Source: Nitrospira sp. (lineage in GTDB: Bacteria; Nitrospirota; Nitrospiria; Nitrospirales; Nitrospiraceae). From it: a stretch of 6,495 nucleotides of DNA. Within the stretch, counting starts at the first letter, position 1, and every line of letters begins with the position of its first letter. Below are positions 5,961-6,495 of the stretch, in pieces. The stretch is taken from assembly GCA_005116795.1 (NCBI GenBank), contig SWDL01000290.1:1-6495 (forward strand). Direction: 5' to 3'. Position numbers and translations under genes: made by a program. The notes beneath the pieces are model-generated. The model was not told the DNA's origin and searched no databases. It worked only from the letters and a program-made list of their open reading frames with translations.

Positions 5961-6143
5961 CTAGAGTTCGGCGTTCTTCTCCATCACTCGATTAGCGGCG
6001 GTTCTGAAAGATTCGTCAGGTTGCGCGATGACGACGTTGATGCCGAGACGAATCATTTGCCCGACCGTCAACCCCTCGCGTCTGCTCAGCTCTTCCAGCC
6101 GTCGAATCTCTTCATCGGTGAGGGAAACTGTGATGGATGTCAT
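5961..6143 (-). CDS. Ribbon-helix-helix (CopG/MetJ-type) small DNA-binding protein
   Basis: This is a 60-residue ribbon-helix-helix protein. The beta strand is ITVSLTDEE (4-12), helix A spans about 10-23 (EEIRRLEELSRREG), the turn is LTVGQ, and helix B is MIRLGINVVIA (30-40). The short C-terminal tail ends in MEKNAEL. Such proteins are dimeric repressors, often antitoxins that regulate their own promoter. No cognate toxin of a known family lies beside it. The only small partner is the 39-aa basic ORF on the opposite strand, 18 bp from its stop. The frame extends upstream to 6194, but AAGGAG (minus strand, 6158-6153), nine bases before the ATG at 6143, sets that start. The extension would also contain the promoter. 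Confidence 0.82.
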   Translation of the reverse strand: MTSITVSLTDEEIRRLEELSRREGLTVGQMIRLGINVVIAQPDESFRTAANRVMEKNAEL

Positions 6144-6165
6144 CGTGGGAAACTCCTTAGCTGTC

Positions 6166-6194
6166 AGTATATTGCAAAGTATCTGAGAGGGCAA
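6166..6194 (-). promoter_or_regulatory. Sigma70-like promoter for the ribbon-helix-helix gene
   Basis: On the minus strand TTGCCC (6194-6189) and TATACT (6171-6166) are separated by exactly 17 bases. They match the -35 consensus at four of six positions and the -10 at five of six. The predicted start near 6159 leaves a very short leader that begins around the ribosome binding site. A direct repeat AGTAT (6166-6170 and 6178-6182, + strand) overlaps the -10 and spacer, a plausible operator for autorepression. Confidence 0.55.
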
Positions 6195-6233
6195 ACCGTG
6201 CGTGGGAACGAACGCACTCCGAGCAATAGTTGG

Positions 6234-6443
6234 ATGGAAGCCTTCCGCCTCGGCTGGCTGACAGCGTCAGGGTGGAATCTGGTGGAATCGCTCAAGCGTG
6301 AGATCGACAGGGTGGAGACGCGCATCGCGCCGTTCGAGCGGACAGTGCTGCGGTCAACGTATGGGGGAGAATTGCGCAGGCATCGAGACGAACTCCGTCG
6401 CGCTCGCCAAACCTATGGGCCGGTGCGGCTCGGTAAAGCGTAA
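6234..6443 (+). pseudogene. Truncated paralogue: C-terminal fragment of an HExxH protein
   Basis: An open frame from ATG 6234 to TAA 6443 (69 residues) matches the C-terminus of the HExxH protein, residues 401-465, without gaps: 46 of 65 residues are identical by my count. Shared blocks include LGWL, ASGW, LKREID, RIAPFE, ELRRH, ELRRARQ and YGPVR. The catalytic domain is missing, and sequence upstream of about 6234 is instead the ribbon-helix-helix promoter. The two copies differ at the DNA level while the protein is well conserved, so this was a diverged paralogue rather than a recent duplication. It is probably a remnant of a second full-length gene. Because its frame is intact, translation as a small helical protein cannot be excluded, although no good ribosome binding site is visible. 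Confidence 0.75.
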
Positions 6444-6445
6444 CC

Positions 6446-6468
6446 TCCATCTTTGGATGTCGGAGGAA
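6446..6468 (+). other. Small inverted repeat after the truncated paralogue
   Basis: CCTCC plus ATC pairs with GAT plus GGAGG around a TTTG loop, with a 3-nt bulge (GTC) in the right arm, directly after the stop codon at 6443. There is no T-run, so terminator function is doubtful. The rest of the window to 6495 shows no supportable gene. Confidence 0.25.
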
Positions 6469-6495
6469 TGAACGGAGAAGCAGGCCGTCGGGAGA

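Overview
The window is GC-rich chromosomal DNA. Coding codons mostly end in G or C, Shine-Dalgarno starts are clear, and intergenic DNA carries short heptanucleotide and REP-like repeats. The protein families (exported FGE-sulfatase-like protein, YcbL-type metallo-beta-lactamase fold hydrolase, BFN/DUF151 protein, HExxH protein) fit a free-living bacterium. My best guess is the Nitrospira lineage (Nitrospirota), but no marker gene here proves it.

Left part (1-3034). The last 21 codons of an unidentified + strand gene end at 66. A gene-free stretch to 458 carries a compact inverted-repeat/hairpin element with GGGGACAGATACC-like ends, probably a REP/RAYT-associated element. Two minus-strand genes follow. 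The first (1775-459) has a helical N-terminus, a long Pro/Ala-rich linker and a DpnII/MboI-like nuclease-fold domain whose catalytic E-x-K is degraded. The second (2847-1924) is an exported FGE-sulfatase-fold protein without the cysteines of true formylglycine-generating enzymes. A 187-bp divergent intergenic region carries a heptad repeat and an 8-bp inverted repeat next to the second gene's ribosome binding site.

Right part (3035-6495), + strand. A metallo-beta-lactamase fold hydrolase and an exported bifunctional-nuclease-domain protein are 18 bp apart and look like one operon. Next is a large HExxH-motif protein of the family linked to peptide modification. Its N-terminal coding sequence appears to lie upstream in another frame, and removing one G from the GGGG run at 4381-4384 joins the two parts. 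After it come a 39-codon, very basic, AT-richer small ORF, then a minus-strand ribbon-helix-helix regulator with a good promoter. Last is a diverged second copy of only the C-terminal 65 or so residues of the HExxH protein (46/65 identical, frame intact).

The most interesting region is 4190-6443: a frameshifted or mis-sequenced HExxH gene, an in-frame 14-bp tandem repeat inside it, and a partial paralogue separated from it by a small basic peptide gene and a regulator. It looks like a rearranged paralogue array that may have received a small insertion.
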